Source: DASUPK01 sp963728875 (GTDB lineage Bacteria > Actinomycetota > Thermoleophilia > Solirubrobacterales > 70-9). Taken from it: a stretch of DNA of 64,000 nt. Positions 53,769 to 62,758 of the stretch are shown piece after piece (the first letter of the stretch is position 1; each line of letters starts with the position of its first letter). Location: NCBI GenBank assembly GCA_963728875.1, contig CAVSLJ010000002.1:620001-684000 (forward strand). The letters run 5' to 3'. Under the pieces are notes generated by a model. The model saw nothing but the letters and a program-made list of their open reading frames with translations, was not told the origin of the DNA and made no database searches. The position numbers and the translations under genes are program-made.

Positions 53769-53793
53769 GGGGCGACGGCTGGGCCGTCGCCCC
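53769..53793. terminator. Hairpin between the DUF4389 and DUF805 genes
   Basis: GGGGCGACGGC (53769-53779), loop TGG, GCCGTCGCCCC (53783-53793): a perfect 11-bp GC stem 18 bases after the stop. No T run follows, so termination is likely only with a factor; it may also stabilise the mRNA end. Confidence 0.5.
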
Positions 53794-53904
53794 GGACGAA
53801 CCCCCGCGGGCCCGGTTTCCAGTCAGACGCCTCCCGGTGATCTAGCGTGTGGGTTCGAATCGGGCGCAACCCCTGACGCTCGGTCACAAAAGAGGGAGAA
53901 GAGA

Positions 53905-54285
53905 ATGACCTTCAGCGAAGCGGTCAAGTCCGGCTTCGATCACTACACCAAGTTCGATGGCAGGGCCGGGAGACCAGCATTCTGGTGGTGGTTCCTGTTC
54001 GGCGTCCTGGTCGCGATCGGCGCCAACATCATCGACGCCATCCTCGGCACCTGGGGCGTCGTGAACGGGCTCGCGGCGCTGGCGCTGCTGCTGCCGAACA
54101 TCTCGGTGTCGATACGACGACTGCACGACACCGACCACAGCGGCTGGTGGATCCTGATCGGCCTGATCCCGATCATCGGGTTCATCGTGCTGCTCGTCTT
54201 CTACCTGCGCCAGAGCGATCCGGGAGACAACAAGTACGGACCGCCTCCGGTGGAGGGTGGAGTCGCGGCACCAAGCACCGCCTGA
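53905..54285 (+). CDS. DUF805 membrane protein
   Basis: 126 aa from the ATG at 53905, preceded by GAGGGAGAAG. Starts with MTFSEAVKSGFDHYTKFDGR and AGRPAFWWWFLFGVLVAIGA, then about three more hydrophobic segments and RRLHDTDHSGWWILIGLIPI, the DUF805 hallmark, with DPGDNKYGPPP near the end. Small inner-membrane protein family of unknown role. The longer frame upstream is a shadow of the preceding gene. Confidence 0.9.
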   Translation: MTFSEAVKSGFDHYTKFDGRAGRPAFWWWFLFGVLVAIGANIIDAILGTWGVVNGLAALALLLPNISVSIRRLHDTDHSGWWILIGLIPIIGFIVLLVFYLRQSDPGDNKYGPPPVEGGVAAPSTA

Positions 54286-54321
54286 CCACCCCCTGACACA
54301 AGCGGGCGGTAAGGGCCCCGG

Positions 54322-55323
54322 TCAGTCCTCGATCCAGGGCATCATCGAGCGGAGGCTCTTGCCGACCTGCTCCACCTGGGAGCCGGCCGCCTCCTCCCGC
54401 ATGCGCTGGAAGTTCTCCTGACCCGCCTCGTTCTCGGCGATCCACTCCTTGGCGAACTCGCCCGACTGGATGTCGGCGAGGATCTTCTTCATCGCCTGAC
54501 GGGTCTCGTCGGTGATCACCTTGGGCCCGCGCGTCATGTCACCGTACTCGGCGGTGTTGGAGATCGAGTGGCGCATTCCCTGGATGCCGTGCTCGTACAT
54601 CAGGTCCACAATCAGCTTGAGCTCGTGCAGGCACTCGAAGTAGGCGAGGCGGGGGTCGTAGCCCGCTTCGACGAGAGTCTCGAAGCCGGCTCTGACGAGC
54701 TCCGTGGCCCCGCCGCAGAGCACGGCCTGCTCCCCGAAGAGGTCCGTCTCGGCCTCATCCTTGAAGGTGGTCTCGATGATCCCGGCGCGGCCGCCGCCGA
54801 TGCCGCTGGCATAGGCGAGCACCAGATCCCGCGCCCTGCCGGTCGCGTCCTGGTGCACGGCCATCAGACACGGGACGCCGGCGCCGTCGACGAACTCCCG
54901 GCGAACCAGATGGCCCGGTCCCTTCGGGGCGACCATGCCGACGTCGATGCCGGGCGGCGGCTCGATCTGGCCGAAGCGGATCGCGAAGCCGTGCGCGAAC
55001 ATCAGCAGGTTCCCGTCGGCGATTCCGTCGGAGATCTCATCCCGCCAGATCTCCGCCTGCTTCTCGTCGGGCAGCAGGATCATCACGATGTCGCCGGCGC
55101 TGGCGGCGTCCGCGATGTCCATGACCTCCAGCCCCTCGCCCTCGGCGTCATCGCGGCTCGATGAGTCGGGGCGCAGGCCGACGACGACCTTGACGCCCGA
55201 GTCCTTGAGGTTGAGCGCGTGCGCGTGTCCCTGGGATCCGTAACCCAGGATCGCGACCGTCTTCCCCTCGAGGCTCGAGAGGTCGGCGTCCTTGTCGTAG
55301 AGAACCTCGTCGGCGGCTGCCAT
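54322..55323 (-). CDS. ilvC: Ketol-acid reductoisomerase
   Basis: 333 aa from the ATG at 55323 (MAAADEVLYDKDADLSSLEG). Isomerises and reduces acetolactate or acetohydroxybutyrate, second common step to Val, Ile and Leu. AILGYGSQGHAHALNLKDSG is the NADPH loop, VAPKGPGHLVRREFVDGAGV is conserved, and the C-terminal knot holds the metal residues in ETDLFGEQAVLCGGATELVR and FECLHELKLIVDLMYEHGI. Class I (short) KARI. It lies 13 bases downstream of menE, so it may share a transcript with a menaquinone gene rather than with ilvBN. Confidence 0.96.
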   Translation of the reverse strand: MAAADEVLYDKDADLSSLEGKTVAILGYGSQGHAHALNLKDSGVKVVVGLRPDSSSRDDAEGEGLEVMDIADAASAGDIVMILLPDEKQAEIWRDEISDGIADGNLLMFAHGFAIRFGQIEPPPGIDVGMVAPKGPGHLVRREFVDGAGVPCLMAVHQDATGRARDLVLAYASGIGGGRAGIIETTFKDEAETDLFGEQAVLCGGATELVRAGFETLVEAGYDPRLAYFECLHELKLIVDLMYEHGIQGMRHSISNTAEYGDMTRGPKVITDETRQAMKKILADIQSGEFAKEWIAENEAGQENFQRMREEAAGSQVEQVGKSLRSMMPWIED

Positions 55324-55336
55324 GCGGCGGCCGATG

Positions 55337-56677
55337 CTAGCGACCGGCGGGTTCCGGCAACTGCCCGCGCAGGAGCTTCCCCGATGCCGTCCGAGGGAGG
55401 CTGGAGACGAAGTCCACCTGCTTCGGCACCTTGAATCCCGCGAGCTTCCCGGAGCAGTGAGAACGCAGGTCGTCCTCGGTGGCGTCGCGGCCGTCACCAA
55501 GCACCACCAGGGCACAGACCGCCTCCTGCCACTCCGGGTCGGGGCGGCCGACCACGGCGGCGTCCGCCACCGCAGGATGTGAGATAAGGACCGCCTCGAC
55601 CTCCGCCGGCATCACGTTCTCGCCGCCGGTCACGATCACCTCACCGCGGCGGCCGGTGACGTAGAGGAATCCCTCATCGTCGATGTGGCCGAGGTCCCCG
55701 GTGTGGAGCCAGCCGTCCGGGTCGATGGCCCCGTGGGAAACCGTTGGGCCCTGCACCAGGATCTCGCCGTCCTCGATGCGCACGTGGGTTGTGAGCAGCG
55801 GCCGGCCGGCGGAGCCGACCTTGCGAGCGGCATCGGCGGGAGCGAGGGTCGTCACCTGGGAGCAGGTCTCGGTCATGCCGTAGGTCTGCACGACCGTGGC
55901 GCCGCGTTCCAGCGCATCCCGGAGGGCATCCTCGGGCACCGGGCCGCCGCCGATCAGGATCGCCCGGGGCGCCGAGAGGTCGGCGCCCGCCTCGAGCAGC
56001 CGGATCAGCTGCGTCGGCACGAGCGAGACGACGCCGATGTCGCCGCTGACGAGCGTGCTCGCGACCTTCTTCCTATCGAAGCCGTCCATCAGCACGGCGG
56101 TCGTCCCGTAGATGACCGAGCGCAAGATGATCGAGAGGCCGGCCACGTGGCTGAGCGGCAGGCAGCAGAGCCATCGGTCCTCGGGCTCGACGCCGATGTT
56201 GAAGGCGGAGCCGACCGCGCTGAAGAGGAAGTTCCCGTAGGTCAGGTCGACGGCCCGCGGGGACCCCGAGGTGCCGCTGGTCAGGATCCGGCACTGCAGG
56301 TCGTCCATGTCGTGCTCGCCGAGCAGGGGCAGGTCGGCCTCCGTCTGGGTGAGCTCCGCCGCGTCATTCAGGTCAACGGCCGGGCGCTCCTCGGCCAGCA
56401 CCGCGGCGCGCTCCGCCTCGGTGAGTTGCGGGCTCAGTGGCAGCGCCACGGCGCCCAGCTTCATCAGGGCATGGAGCAGCACGACCTCCTCGCGGCGGGG
56501 GTGCATGGTGAGGGCGGCGAGCCCGTCCCTCCTCACCCCGTATGCGGCGAGCCGGCGTGCGACCCAGGTCGCCTCCGCCTCGAGCTCCGCGTAGGTCACG
56601 CTGGACGCCTCCGTCACCAGCGCGGTTCGCTCGGGGCAGCTCTGAGCCCGCTGCGCGAGCCAGTTGTCGAGCTTCAC
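55337..56677 (-). CDS. menE: o-Succinylbenzoate-CoA ligase
   Basis: 446 aa, GTG start at 56677. ANL-superfamily adenylating enzyme: P-loop ILTSGTSGSPRAVDLTYGNF, A5 region VVQTYGMTETCSQVTTLAPA, GWLHTGDLGHIDDEGFLYVT and the C-terminal catalytic Lys in LPRTASGKLLRGQLPE. Size and the position beside menB/menA/menC/menD support MenE, which makes OSB-CoA for menaquinone, over another acyl-CoA ligase. It is divergent from menB with 43 bases between the starts, so shared regulatory DNA is likely. A longer frame upstream is rejected. Confidence 0.9.
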   Translation of the reverse strand: MKLDNWLAQRAQSCPERTALVTEASSVTYAELEAEATWVARRLAAYGVRRDGLAALTMHPRREEVVLLHALMKLGAVALPLSPQLTEAERAAVLAEERPAVDLNDAAELTQTEADLPLLGEHDMDDLQCRILTSGTSGSPRAVDLTYGNFLFSAVGSAFNIGVEPEDRWLCCLPLSHVAGLSIILRSVIYGTTAVLMDGFDRKKVASTLVSGDIGVVSLVPTQLIRLLEAGADLSAPRAILIGGGPVPEDALRDALERGATVVQTYGMTETCSQVTTLAPADAARKVGSAGRPLLTTHVRIEDGEILVQGPTVSHGAIDPDGWLHTGDLGHIDDEGFLYVTGRRGEVIVTGGENVMPAEVEAVLISHPAVADAAVVGRPDPEWQEAVCALVVLGDGRDATEDDLRSHCSGKLAGFKVPKQVDFVSSLPRTASGKLLRGQLPEPAGR

Positions 56678-56720
56678 ATCCGACAGCCTAAGAAATTGCG
56701 GCCTGGCTATCGTTGCCGCC

Positions 56721-57599
56721 GTGCCGAGACGCCACAAGGACGCACCGCCCGAGGAGGAGCTCTACGCGCCGATCGAATGGCGATCGGAGGGCGAGTACGA
56801 GGACATCCTCTACGAGCGCGGGGACTCGATCGCGAAGATCTCGATCAACCGGCCCGAGGTCCACAACGCCTTTCGGCCGCCGACCCTCGCCGAGCTGCGC
56901 GATGCGTTCACTCGCGCCCGAGACGACACCGAGGTGGCCGCGATCATCTTCACCGGCGTCGGCGATGAGGCCTTCTGCTCGGGCGGCGACCAGCGGATCC
57001 GCGGCGACGACGGCTACATCGGCGACGACGAGGTCGCCAAGCAGGGCGTCGGACGTCTGGACGTCGGCGATCTCCATGTCCAGATCCGGCGGCTGCCCAA
57101 GCCGATCGTCGCGATGGTCGCTGGATACGCGGTCGGCGGCGGGCATATCCTCCATCTGGTCTGCGACCTGACGATCGCCGGGGACAACGCCGTCTTCGGA
57201 CAGACCGGTCCGCGCGTCGGGAGCTTCGACGGCGGCTTCGGCGCGTCGCTGCTCGAGCGGAACGTCGGCGTCAAGAAGGCGAAGGAGATCTGGTTCCTCT
57301 CTCGGCTCTATGACGCCCAGGAGGCGCTCGACATGGGGCTCGTCAACGCCGTGTTCCCGTTGGCCGACCTCGAGCGGGAGACGGTCGCCTGGTGTCGCGA
57401 GATGGCCGCCCTCTCCCCCCTCTCGCTCCGGCTGCTCAAGTCGAGCTTCAACGCCACCGAGGACGGTCTCGCCGGAATCCAGCAGCTCTCCCACGACGCG
57501 ACGCTGCTCTTCTACATGACGGAGGAGGGCCAGGAGGGCCGCAACGCTTACCAGCAGGGACGCAGCCCCGACTTCTCCAAATACCCGAAGAGGCCGTGA
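56721..57599 (+). CDS. menB: 1,4-Dihydroxy-2-naphthoyl-CoA synthase
   Basis: 292 aa from a GTG at 56721 (PRRHKDAPPEEELYAPIEWR). Crotonase fold ring closure of OSB-CoA. ISINRPEVHNAFRPPTLAEL, oxyanion segment DEAFCSGGDQRIRGDDGYI, the MenB-specific FGQTGPRVGSFDGGFGASLL and GQEGRNAYQQGRSPDFSKYP at the end. Catalytic Asp/Tyr positions look intact. Next gene menA begins 1 base after its stop. Strong identification. Confidence 0.95.
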   Translation: MPRRHKDAPPEEELYAPIEWRSEGEYEDILYERGDSIAKISINRPEVHNAFRPPTLAELRDAFTRARDDTEVAAIIFTGVGDEAFCSGGDQRIRGDDGYIGDDEVAKQGVGRLDVGDLHVQIRRLPKPIVAMVAGYAVGGGHILHLVCDLTIAGDNAVFGQTGPRVGSFDGGFGASLLERNVGVKKAKEIWFLSRLYDAQEALDMGLVNAVFPLADLERETVAWCREMAALSPLSLRLLKSSFNATEDGLAGIQQLSHDATLLFYMTEEGQEGRNAYQQGRSPDFSKYPKRP

Positions 57600-57600
57600 C

Positions 57601-58482
57601 TTGAGGATCTGGCTGATGGCGGCGCGTCCGCGGACGCTGCCGGCGGCGATCGCGCCCGTGCTGGTCGGGACGGCCGCCGCCATCGAGCACGATGGCGACC
57701 TGCCCCGGGTCGGCGCCTTCATCGCCGCCCTGATCGGCTCGATCTTCATCCAGATCGGGACCAACCTCGCCAACGACTATTCCGACGCCAAGCGGGGCGC
57801 CGACACCGTGGACCGGCTCGGTCCCGTCCGGGTCACGTCGGCGGGCCTGGTCGCGCCGCGCAGCGTCCTGATCGCCACCTGGCTCGCCTTCGGGATCGCG
57901 GTGGTCGCGGGCATCTATCTTGCCACTGTCGCCGGCTGGGTCATCATCGCGGTCGGCGTCGCCTCGATTGCGGCCGGCGTCCTCTACACGGGAGGTCCTC
58001 GTCCCTATGGATACGCCGGGCTCGGTGAGGTCTTCGTGTTCCTCTTCTTCGGCCTGGTCGCGGTGAATGGCTCCTACTACGTGCAGCTCGAACGGCTCGA
58101 CTGGCTGCCTTTCGGCCTGTCCGTCGCGGTCGGCTGCCTCGCGACCGCGATCCTCGTCGTCAACAACGTCCGGGACATCGACACCGATCGCCGCTCCGGG
58201 AAGAACACGCTCGCCGTGCGGCTCGGGCGGCAGGGTGCCCGCAGCCTCTACATCGGACTGGTCGTCGCGGCCTACGGGTGCCTGCTCGGAACCGTGACCG
58301 GCCATGGAGGTCCTTGGTGGGCCCTCCTGGGGTTCGTCTCCGCGCCTCTGGCGCTGAAGCCGGCTCGGGCGGTCCTCAGCCGCACTGACGGCCCGGCCCT
58401 GAACGGCGCACTCGCCGGTACGGGAGCACTGCTCGGCATGTTCAGCCTGACGGTGTCCGCCGGGCTCCTGATCGCGGCGTAG
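57601..58482 (+). CDS. menA: 1,4-Dihydroxy-2-naphthoate polyprenyltransferase
   Basis: 293 aa from a TTG (an ATG 15 bases further in is possible). UbiA-superfamily enzyme in the membrane, about eight segments. The two Asp-rich prenyl-diphosphate sites are NLANDYSDAKRGADT and NNVRDIDTDRRSGKNTLAVR. LMAARPRTLPAAIAPVLVGT at the N-terminus is typical of MenA. It attaches the isoprenoid tail in menaquinone synthesis. Directly coupled to menB and 9 bases before menC. Confidence 0.94.
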   Translation: MRIWLMAARPRTLPAAIAPVLVGTAAAIEHDGDLPRVGAFIAALIGSIFIQIGTNLANDYSDAKRGADTVDRLGPVRVTSAGLVAPRSVLIATWLAFGIAVVAGIYLATVAGWVIIAVGVASIAAGVLYTGGPRPYGYAGLGEVFVFLFFGLVAVNGSYYVQLERLDWLPFGLSVAVGCLATAILVVNNVRDIDTDRRSGKNTLAVRLGRQGARSLYIGLVVAAYGCLLGTVTGHGGPWWALLGFVSAPLALKPARAVLSRTDGPALNGALAGTGALLGMFSLTVSAGLLIAA

Positions 58483-58491
58483 AGTCGCCAC

Positions 58492-59571
58492 ATGCAGCTG
58501 GAGGAGCTGGAGGTCATCCCCTACTCCCTGCCGTTTCGCGAGCCGTACGTGACGGCTCGCGGCGAGCTTCGGGAGCGGAGACTCATCCTGGTGCGGATCC
58601 GGGGCGAGGGCCTCGAGGGGCTCGGTGAAACCGCCGCGCTCTCCCTGCGGGGCGGAGTGAGCATCGACGCGATCGTCAACGAGATCCGTGAGCGCTGCTG
58701 GCCGGCTTTGCTCGATGGCGGAGTCGAGCCCAACCGCATCTGGTCCGCAATCGCCCGCTGCCGCAATCGGGGGGCGTCGGCCGAGGCGCTCGCAGCGGTT
58801 GACATCGCCGTGCACGATCTCGTCGGCCGCGCGTCCGGAAAGCCCGTCTGGCGCCTGCTGGGCGCTTCGGAGGCGACCCCGGTGACCTGCAACGCGACGC
58901 TCCCGGCCGCCAACCCGGCCGCGACGCGGATGCTGGCCGAGGAATGGCGTGCGCAGGGCTTCCGGACCTTCAAGCTGAAGGTCGGCCTGGCCGGGGACGT
59001 CACGCAGGTCGCAACGGTCCGCCAGACGCTGGGCGCCGAGATCGCGATCAGGGTGGATGCCAACGGGGCCTGGAGCGTGCCCGATGCGACCGATCGGCTG
59101 CGCGCTCTCGCTGCCCATGAGATCGAGCTGGCCGAACAGCCCGTCGGGACGTTCGAGCAGATGGTCGAGCTGCGCCGGGCGGTGGACGTCCGGCTCTCGG
59201 CCGATGAGAGCCTCGTCTCCCCATTCGATGCTCGCCGGGCACGGGAGCTGCGGGCCTGCGAGATCGCGGCCGTGAAGATCGCGAAGGTCGGCGGCCTGGG
59301 CGCGGCGCTCGAGATCGCCGAGGTCATGCCCTCCTATCTCTCCAGCGCACTGGAGGGACCGGTCGGCATCACGGCCGCGGCCCACGCGGTGCAGGCCCTG
59401 AGGGGCGACGGGGATGCCGGCGTGGCGCACGGCCTGGCGACCGAGAGGCTCTTTTCGAGCACAGTGGGCCGAGGGGCGGAGACGTCGGGTGACCAGCTGA
59501 TCCTCGACGAGCGCCCCGGCCTGGGCGTCGAGGTCGACGAAGACGCGCTTGCGGCGCGCCGGCTCGACTGA
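58492..59571 (+). CDS. menC: o-Succinylbenzoate synthase
   Basis: 359 aa. Enolase-superfamily dehydration of SHCHC to OSB. PFREPYVTARGELRERRLIL at the front, FRTFKLKVGLAGDV (base Lys), metal residues in IRVDANGAWSV, ELAEQPVGT and RLSADESLV, and the second Lys in AAVKIAKVGGLGAALEI. The C-terminal capping part is as expected. Dipeptide epimerases share the fold; the men gene context decides. Its end is 16 bases before the chosen menD start. Confidence 0.93.
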   Translation: MQLEELEVIPYSLPFREPYVTARGELRERRLILVRIRGEGLEGLGETAALSLRGGVSIDAIVNEIRERCWPALLDGGVEPNRIWSAIARCRNRGASAEALAAVDIAVHDLVGRASGKPVWRLLGASEATPVTCNATLPAANPAATRMLAEEWRAQGFRTFKLKVGLAGDVTQVATVRQTLGAEIAIRVDANGAWSVPDATDRLRALAAHEIELAEQPVGTFEQMVELRRAVDVRLSADESLVSPFDARRARELRACEIAAVKIAKVGGLGAALEIAEVMPSYLSSALEGPVGITAAAHAVQALRGDGDAGVAHGLATERLFSSTVGRGAETSGDQLILDERPGLGVEVDEDALAARRLD

Positions 59572-59587
59572 TCTACGGTTCGATGCT

Positions 59588-61357
59588 GTGGATGTGACCA
59601 ACCGCAACACCGCGCTGGCTTCGGCGATGGCGGAGGAACTGGCCCGGTCCGGCGTGGAGAGAGCCGTGGTCTCCCCCGGCTCTCGCTCGACGCCGCTGGC
59701 GGTGGCGCTCTGGCGCCAGGAGGGCATCGAGGTGAGGGTGATCCTGGACGAGCGCAGCGCGGGATTCTTCGCCCTCGGAACCGCGCTCGCCACGGGCCGG
59801 CCGGCGGCGGTGCTCTGCACCTCGGGATCCGCCGCCGCCAACCTCCACCCCGCCGTGGTCGAGGCCGACGAGGCCGGCGTGCCGATGGTCGTGCTCACCG
59901 CGGATCGCCCCCCGGAGCTGCGCGACATCGGGGCAGGGCAGACGATCGACCAGCTCAAGCTCTACGGCGATGCGGTGCGCTGGTTCTGCGAGGTGGGAAC
60001 GCACGAGGCGGACGATGACGGGCTCCTGCACTTTCGCGCTGTGACCTGCCGCGCCTACACCGAGGCGACCGGGGATCCGCGCCCCGGCCCGGTGCATCTG
60101 AACGTCCCCTGGCGCGAGCCGCTGGCCCCGATCCCGGAGGAGGACCAGGTGACCGCCGCGGATCCGCTCGCCCTCGAGGGTCGCGGCGATGCGCCGCTCA
60201 ACAGGGTCTCGGTGCCGTTCGCGCGGGCCGACGAGGCGCTCCTGGATCGCCTGGCCGAGCGCATCGAGTCGTCCCGGCGCGGGCTGATCGTCGCCGGCCG
60301 CCAGCTGGATCCCCTGCTGGCTGAGCCGGTCACCGCGCTCGCCGCAGCCGCTGGCTATCCGATCCTCGCCGAGCCGACCTCCCAGCTTCGCCGGGGGTCG
60401 CACGACCGCTCCCTGATCGTCTCGGCCTACGACCACATCGCCCGCGAGCGGGCCCCCGGGCTCGCGCCCGAGCTGATCGTCCGATTCGGCGACATGCCCA
60501 CGAGCAAGCCGCTGCGTCAATGGCTGGCCGCGATCGAGGGACTCGAGCAGATCGTCGTCGACCCGTCCGGGGACTGGCGCGAGCCGACCCGGAGGGCCGA
60601 CACCATCGTCCGCGCGGATCCGTCGGCGACGGCGCGCTCGTTGACCGAGCGGCTGTCCCGGCTGCGCTCCGGTGCGACCGCCGCCGCCGGTTCACCGTTT
60701 GCCGGCGCCTGGGTCGAAACCGAGCACGCCGTGCGCGACGCCGTCGACGGACGGCTCGGGGATCTGGATGAGCTCAGCGAGCCGGGTGTCTGGAGCGCTT
60801 TGGCGCGGGCGCTTCGCGACGGGGACTCCGTGCTCGCGGCATCGAGCATGCCCGTTCGCGATCTGGAGGCATTCCTCCGCCCCGGCCCCGAGGGGATCCA
60901 CTTCGCGTCGAACCGAGGAGCCAACGGGATCGACGGCCTGGTCTCGACGGCCGCGGGGCTCGCCGCGGGCAGGGGCGCCCGGACCTGGGCGGTGCTTGGC
61001 GACCTCGCGCTCTTCCACGACCTGGGGGGGTTGGCGGCGGCCCGCGATCTGCCGGAGCTGCGCTTCGTCCTGATCGACAACTCGGGGGGCGGCATCTTCC
61101 ACTTCCTCCCCCAGGCTCAGGCCATGGACGAGCCGGAGTTCGAGGCGCTCCTCGGCACACCGAGCGGACTGGACCCGGCGGCAGCGGCGGCTCTCTTCGG
61201 GCTCAGCACGGAGACGCCGGAGAACCCGAACGACCTCGACCGGGCGCTGGCCGGTGACGCGCGGATAATCGTGCTCCGGACGGACCGCCGCCGCAATCTC
61301 GACGTGCATCGCGAGCTCGCCGAAGCGGCAGCGGCAGCCGTCAGCTCTCAGGCCTAG
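59588..61357 (+). CDS. menD: SEPHCHC synthase (MenD)
   Basis: 589 aa from a GTG at 59588 (another GTG at 59594 is as likely); a longer frame reaching back into menC is rejected. Thiamine-diphosphate enzyme that adds a succinic semialdehyde unit from 2-oxoglutarate to isochorismate. VVSPGSRSTPLAVALWRQEG, VILDERSAGFFALGTALATG (the cofactor Glu), VLCTSGSAAANLHPAVVEAD and the C-terminal ThDP/Mg part WAVLGDLALFHDLGGLAAAR with LIDNSGGGIFHFLPQA. Ends in a CTAG shared with the convergent menF stop. Confidence 0.95.
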   Translation: MDVTNRNTALASAMAEELARSGVERAVVSPGSRSTPLAVALWRQEGIEVRVILDERSAGFFALGTALATGRPAAVLCTSGSAAANLHPAVVEADEAGVPMVVLTADRPPELRDIGAGQTIDQLKLYGDAVRWFCEVGTHEADDDGLLHFRAVTCRAYTEATGDPRPGPVHLNVPWREPLAPIPEEDQVTAADPLALEGRGDAPLNRVSVPFARADEALLDRLAERIESSRRGLIVAGRQLDPLLAEPVTALAAAAGYPILAEPTSQLRRGSHDRSLIVSAYDHIARERAPGLAPELIVRFGDMPTSKPLRQWLAAIEGLEQIVVDPSGDWREPTRRADTIVRADPSATARSLTERLSRLRSGATAAAGSPFAGAWVETEHAVRDAVDGRLGDLDELSEPGVWSALARALRDGDSVLAASSMPVRDLEAFLRPGPEGIHFASNRGANGIDGLVSTAAGLAAGRGARTWAVLGDLALFHDLGGLAAARDLPELRFVLIDNSGGGIFHFLPQAQAMDEPEFEALLGTPSGLDPAAAAALFGLSTETPENPNDLDRALAGDARIIVLRTDRRRNLDVHRELAEAAAAAVSSQA

Positions 61358-62751
61358 GAGGCGAGCAGCGGCAGCAGCGCTTCGAACTTGAGCTCGGACT
61401 CCTGAAGCTCGGCGGCCGGGTCCGAATCGGCCACGATCCCGCAGCCGGCGAACAGGTGCGCCTCGCGGTCGCGGAGCAGCGCTGAGCGCAGGCCGACGCA
61501 GAACTCTCCGTCCTCTGCGGCGTCCATCCAGCCGACCGGACCCGTGTACCAGCCGCGGTCGATTCCTTCGAGCTCGTCGATCAGGGCGAGGGCGGGCTCG
61601 CGGGGCTCGCCGCCGATGGCCGGCGTCGGATGCAGGTAGCCCGCCAGCTCGATCGCGCTGTGGGACTCGGCCAGCTGCGCGCGCATCGGGGTTGCGAGGT
61701 GCTGAAGGTTGCCGACCCTGATGACGAACGGTTCCCCCTCGGCGTGGACCCAGACCGAGTGCGGCCGCAACGTTCTCTCGATGCGGCGGACGACGATTCC
61801 GTGCTCCTCACGGACCTTGGGGCTCCGCATCATCGCCTCCCCAAGGTGGTCGTCGACGGCTGGGTCGGCGCTGCGCCCGGTGGTGCCGGCGAGAGCGACG
61901 GTCGCGGCGACCGCTCCGGAGCGCCTCACGAGCAGCTCGGGGCTGGCTCCGATGAAGGCCGCTTCGGGAGACCCGAAGCAGAAGCAGAAGCAGGACGGGA
62001 ACAGGTCGCGCAGCGCACCGAGCTTGGTGGCGGGGTCGATCGCCGCCGGGGCATCGACGGTCAGCTCTCGGGCCAGGACGACCTTCTCCACCTCGCTGGC
62101 GCGGATTCGCTCGACCGCGGTCACGACGATCTGCTCGTAGCGCTCCGGCGGATGACGGCCCGAGATGGAGCTGGCCGCAGTCGGATGCGGGTCCGCGGGC
62201 GTCAGCGCAGCCGAGCGCAGCGAGGCGAGCCGGCCCGCGATCCGCTGGATCAGCTGATCCGGACGCGCGTCCTTGCTCGACATCGCGCACACGGTGAGGA
62301 AGCTGCGCCCATCGCTCGCGGCGATCGCGATCTCCGGCAACACCGCGAGCGCAGGCGGGAAGGAGGACCAGAGTGGCGAGGCACCCCCCTCGGGCGCGAA
62401 GGCGAAGCCGGTCGACCAGACGGGCCCGGCGCCGGCCGGCAGACCGGACGGCTCCTCGGCGACGCGATCGTGTGTCGCCCGCGAGCACCCGGCGGCGAGG
62501 TCCGAGAACCGGTCCGGCCCCCTGCTCACCACCTCTGTCGCGGTGCCGAGTCCAGCCACCGCGAATCCCCGATCAGGCTGCTCCCAGCAGAACCAGCGGT
62601 CGGTGGCGAGCCGTGATCCGGCCGCGATCGCCGTCGGATCGACGGGGCCATCGAGCTCGACCGTCGCCGAGATCAGGCGACCGTCGCCGGCGCGGGCGAG
62701 AGCGCTCTCGAACTCGGAGAGAAGCGGGCCGGCGTCGAGCGCGACGCTCAC
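61354..62751 (-). CDS. menF: Isochorismate synthase
   Basis: 465 aa. Turns chorismate into isochorismate. The C-terminal chorismate-binding domain is clear: VEKVVLARELTVDAP, CFCFGSPEAAFIGASPELLV, TVALAGTTGRSADPAVDDHL, ELAGYLHPTPAIGGEPREPA and GWYTGPVGWMDAAEDGEFCV. The N-terminal ~180 residues are the usual variable part. The alternative, a siderophore-type EntC, is less likely beside menD. It is on the opposite strand from menBACD, 7 bases downstream of ilvN, so it could be transcribed with ilvBN. Confidence 0.93.
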   Translation of the reverse strand: MSVALDAGPLLSEFESALARAGDGRLISATVELDGPVDPTAIAAGSRLATDRWFCWEQPDRGFAVAGLGTATEVVSRGPDRFSDLAAGCSRATHDRVAEEPSGLPAGAGPVWSTGFAFAPEGGASPLWSSFPPALAVLPEIAIAASDGRSFLTVCAMSSKDARPDQLIQRIAGRLASLRSAALTPADPHPTAASSISGRHPPERYEQIVVTAVERIRASEVEKVVLARELTVDAPAAIDPATKLGALRDLFPSCFCFCFGSPEAAFIGASPELLVRRSGAVAATVALAGTTGRSADPAVDDHLGEAMMRSPKVREEHGIVVRRIERTLRPHSVWVHAEGEPFVIRVGNLQHLATPMRAQLAESHSAIELAGYLHPTPAIGGEPREPALALIDELEGIDRGWYTGPVGWMDAAEDGEFCVGLRSALLRDREAHLFAGCGIVADSDPAAELQESELKFEALLPLLAS

Positions 62752-62758
62752 GCGCGCC

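Noticed and set aside
53845..53880. GGGTTCGAATC, like a tRNA T-loop
   Set aside because: The flanks do not pair as a T stem and no acceptor, D or anticodon arm can be drawn; it is upstream sequence of the DUF805 gene.
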